Notes under the pieces: generated by a model
The model's database searches: none
Seen by the model: the letters and a program-made list of their open reading frames with translations, nothing else
What the model was told of the DNA's origin: nothing
NCBI GenBank assembly: GCA_021802025.1
Contig: JAKABC010000030.1
Coordinates: 1 to 13,622, forward strand
From: Actinomycetes bacterium
GTDB lineage: Bacteria; Actinomycetota; Acidimicrobiia; Acidimicrobiales; RAAP-2
Reading direction: 5' to 3'
Length of the DNA: 13,622 nucleotides
Shown: piece after piece, positions 12,028 through 13,622 of the stretch
Layout of the letters: each line of letters opens with the position of its first letter
Position numbering within the stretch: the stretch's first letter is position 1
Made by a program: the position numbers and the translations under genes

Positions 12028-13622
12028 AGCCCGCGGGCGCAACGGTGGCCAGGTTGTTGCGCGACGGCTCGTAGCGCCCGGCCGGGCCCCGACCGACCAG
12101 GCGCAGGATGTTGTTGGTCATGGTGGTCATAAGGGGCGTGGGACAGCCCGGGTCGCTGCGCGGGCAGGGTCGCAGATCGCCGATCCAGACGTTGTTGCCG
12201 GTGTCGACGACCCCGGCCAGGCTGTGGGGGTCGGTGAAGTAGACGAAGTCGGCGTAGGTGTAGCCGGCCCAGGTCGTCGAGCTGAAGGTCCCGCTCGAGA
12301 TCGGGATCGGCGAGTGCGAGAGGACCTCGAGGTTGACCGGGTTGGCCGCGGAGGGGATCACCCGGTCGATATCCGAGGCGATGACCCCGGGAATCGTCGA
12401 GCCGTTGTGCAGGCCCGTCCCGCGGTAGAGCCACGAGCCGGCGTCGGTGACGACCATCGGCGCACTCGCCCCTGGGGCTAGGTAGCCCACGTACTCCTCA
12501 CCGATCTGGGGCACCGGCGACCAGTCGGCCGGCGGGTCCTCCCAGGTGTTGCCGGTCACCTGCAGGGGGGGGCCGTGGCCGAAGAGCGGGTCCTCGAAGG
12601 CGTTGCGGTAGTCGACCTCCTGGCGATCGGGGCCGAGCGCCGAGGGCTCGAGACGGGCGTGGCGCACCATCGCCGCGGCACCGAAGTAGACGACGTTGAC
12701 ACCGTGGGCGGTGGCGCGCTCGACGGCGAGACGCTCCTGGTAGGTCCAGGTCTCGTCGTGGTCGAGGGTGAGCAACGCCTTGTGGGCGAGCAGGAGGGTC
12801 GGGTGCTCGTCGAGGGTGATGTCGGTGATGTAGGTGACGTCGAGCCCCTCCTTCTCAGCCAGACGTACGAGGGGGTACTCGTTGGTGAGGAAGTCCGACG
12901 AGCCCGCCCCGGTGTCGTAGGGGCGATCGAAGGAGACCACGCGGGCCCGGTTGCACGGCGGGTAGGAGCTGGTGTCCAGGATGCACGGCCCGACCCCGGC
13001 GTAGTAGGAGTAGCCGCCGTAGGTGTTCCAGCCCTGCTCGACCAGCGAGCGGTTCATGATGACGTAGGTGGCCCGGCTCTGGGGATCCCAGATCGTCAGT
13101 GGGATGTAGCTCGCGGCGCGCGGGCCGGCGACGAGCTTCAAGAGGTAGTCACCGGGCACGAACGCCGAGGTGATGGTGAAGGTCAGTGACGGCGTCCAAT
13201 TGGCGCAACTGACCATGTTGGTCGATGGGTCGACGGGACACGCCGGTTGGCGCTGCCCGTCGAGCACGCCCGAGTTCCAGACCTCCCGGGCGCCTCGACC
13301 CTGGTAGTAGCCCATGCGGTACGCGACGACCCGGTACCGAGGGAGGTCCGTCGTGATCCTGAGGGTGACCTGCTGGCCCGGCGCCGCGTAGGTCGTGTCG
13401 GCGAAACCCTGAATCGCCGTGACCGAGGTGTTCGGCCCGATGCGCCACGACGTGGTCCCGGGTCGCTTGTTCTCGGCCACGATGGCCGAGGAGACGACGC
13501 CGTCGGGCCCGAGGTAGGTGCGCACGGGCCCCGTCGTCGTCGTGGCGCTCCCCGAGGGCTGCGTGGTGGTGGTGGTCGAGGAAGCCGACGCGGCCGCGAG
13601 GGGCGTGAGGCTCACCGCGAGG
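12023..13622 (-). CDS. Secreted N,N-dimethylformamidase large-subunit-like protein (5' end missing)
   Basis: The gene runs off the right edge, and the window starts in its signal peptide (LAVSLTPLAAASA). From the first in-window GTG (13615) 530 residues are seen. A Thr-rich linker (14-28) leads to a domain with ENKRPGTTSWRI (48-59), a beta-sandwich region with YRMGYYQGRGAR (99-110) and the body: NRSLVEQGWNTYGGYSYY (188-205), VVSFDRPYD (226-234), LDHDETW (284-290), VVYFGAAAMVR (308-318) and VTGNTWEDPP (353-362). This matches the DMFase large-subunit C-terminal-like family. In Paracoccus dimethylformamidase an iron is held by two Tyr and one Glu; Y199 or Y205, Y233 and E289 (next to H287) are plausible equivalents, inferred by eye. 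C126/C137, C211/C221 and C484/C491 may form disulfides, fitting an extracellular location. The true substrate is unknown. No small-subunit gene is visible. Confidence 0.85.
   Translation of the reverse strand, partial: LAVSLTPLAAASASSTTTTTQPSGSATTTTGPVRTYLGPDGVVSSAIVAENKRPGTTSWRIGPNTSVTAIQGFADTTYAAPGQQVTLRITTDLPRYRVVAYRMGYYQGRGAREVWNSGVLDGQRQPACPVDPSTNMVSCANWTPSLTFTITSAFVPGDYLLKLVAGPRAASYIPLTIWDPQSRATYVIMNRSLVEQGWNTYGGYSYYAGVGPCILDTSSYPPCNRARVVSFDRPYDTGAGSSDFLTNEYPLVRLAEKEGLDVTYITDITLDEHPTLLLAHKALLTLDHDETWTYQERLAVERATAHGVNVVYFGAAAMVRHARLEPSALGPDRQEVDYRNAFEDPLFGHGPPLQVTGNTWEDPPADWSPVPQIGEEYVGYLAPGASAPMVVTDAGSWLYRGTGLHNGSTIPGVIASDIDRVIPSAANPVNLEVLSHSPIPISSGTFSSTTWAGYTYADFVYFTDPHSLAGVVDTGNNVWIGDLRPCPRSDPGCPTPLMTTMTNNILRLVGRGPAGRYEPSRNNLATVAPAGS

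Noticed and set aside
12029..12038. Palindrome GCCCGCGGGC at the 3' end of the DMFase-like gene
   Set aside because: It lies inside the last codons, is short with no loop, and such GC palindromes are expected by chance here.

Overview
The window is very GC-rich and densely coded, with GC-ending codons, frequent GTG starts and TANNNT -10 elements. Several exported proteins carry a threonine-rich linker directly after the signal peptide. Together with an F420-dependent oxidoreductase-type gene, an MmpL-type transporter and a dimethylformamidase-like secreted protein, this points to a high-GC actinobacterium, most likely of the Acidimicrobiia. That placement is inference from style and gene content; no rRNA gene is present.

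Layout. Plus strand, 129-1223: a stand-alone ATP-grasp-like protein of the Cj0069 type. Plus strand, 1333-2541: a secreted Asp-box beta-propeller with seven regularly spaced Cys-x5-Cys pairs and a good promoter. A gene-free stretch (2542-2894) holds a terminator-like hairpin and two sequences resembling DosR/DevR boxes. Then three exported, beta-rich proteins of unknown function follow on the plus strand (2895-3473, 3500-4156, 4277-6073); the last contains an internal duplication. It meets, with an 8-bp overlap, a minus-strand MmpL/RND transporter (8183-6066).

The transporter is divergent from a small Cys-rich, probably zinc-binding protein (8308-8538), which is followed by a secreted DUF3048 (YerB-like) protein (8614-9630). 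The rest is on the minus strand. One group is a 2H phosphoesterase, a degenerate YciI-like protein and a pilin-like protein (10922 down to 9631). The other is an F420-type oxidoreductase and a SHOCT membrane protein (11988 down to 11005). The 5'-truncated secreted dimethylformamidase-like protein (12023 to the window edge) lies upstream of them.

Much of the window is cell-envelope or secreted material: six exported soluble proteins, one multi-pass transporter, one single-pass membrane protein and one pilin-like protein. Three starts (8183, 8614, 10922) show the TANNNT-N6/7-GTG signature of leaderless transcripts. Convergent genes abut or overlap, and hairpins sit just beyond the stop codons, inside the opposing gene. 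No RNA gene, insertion sequence, CRISPR array or phage feature was seen. The least explained parts are the three-gene exported cluster with its possible DosR-type control and the cysteine-laced propeller. I see no complete, clearly novel multi-gene system.
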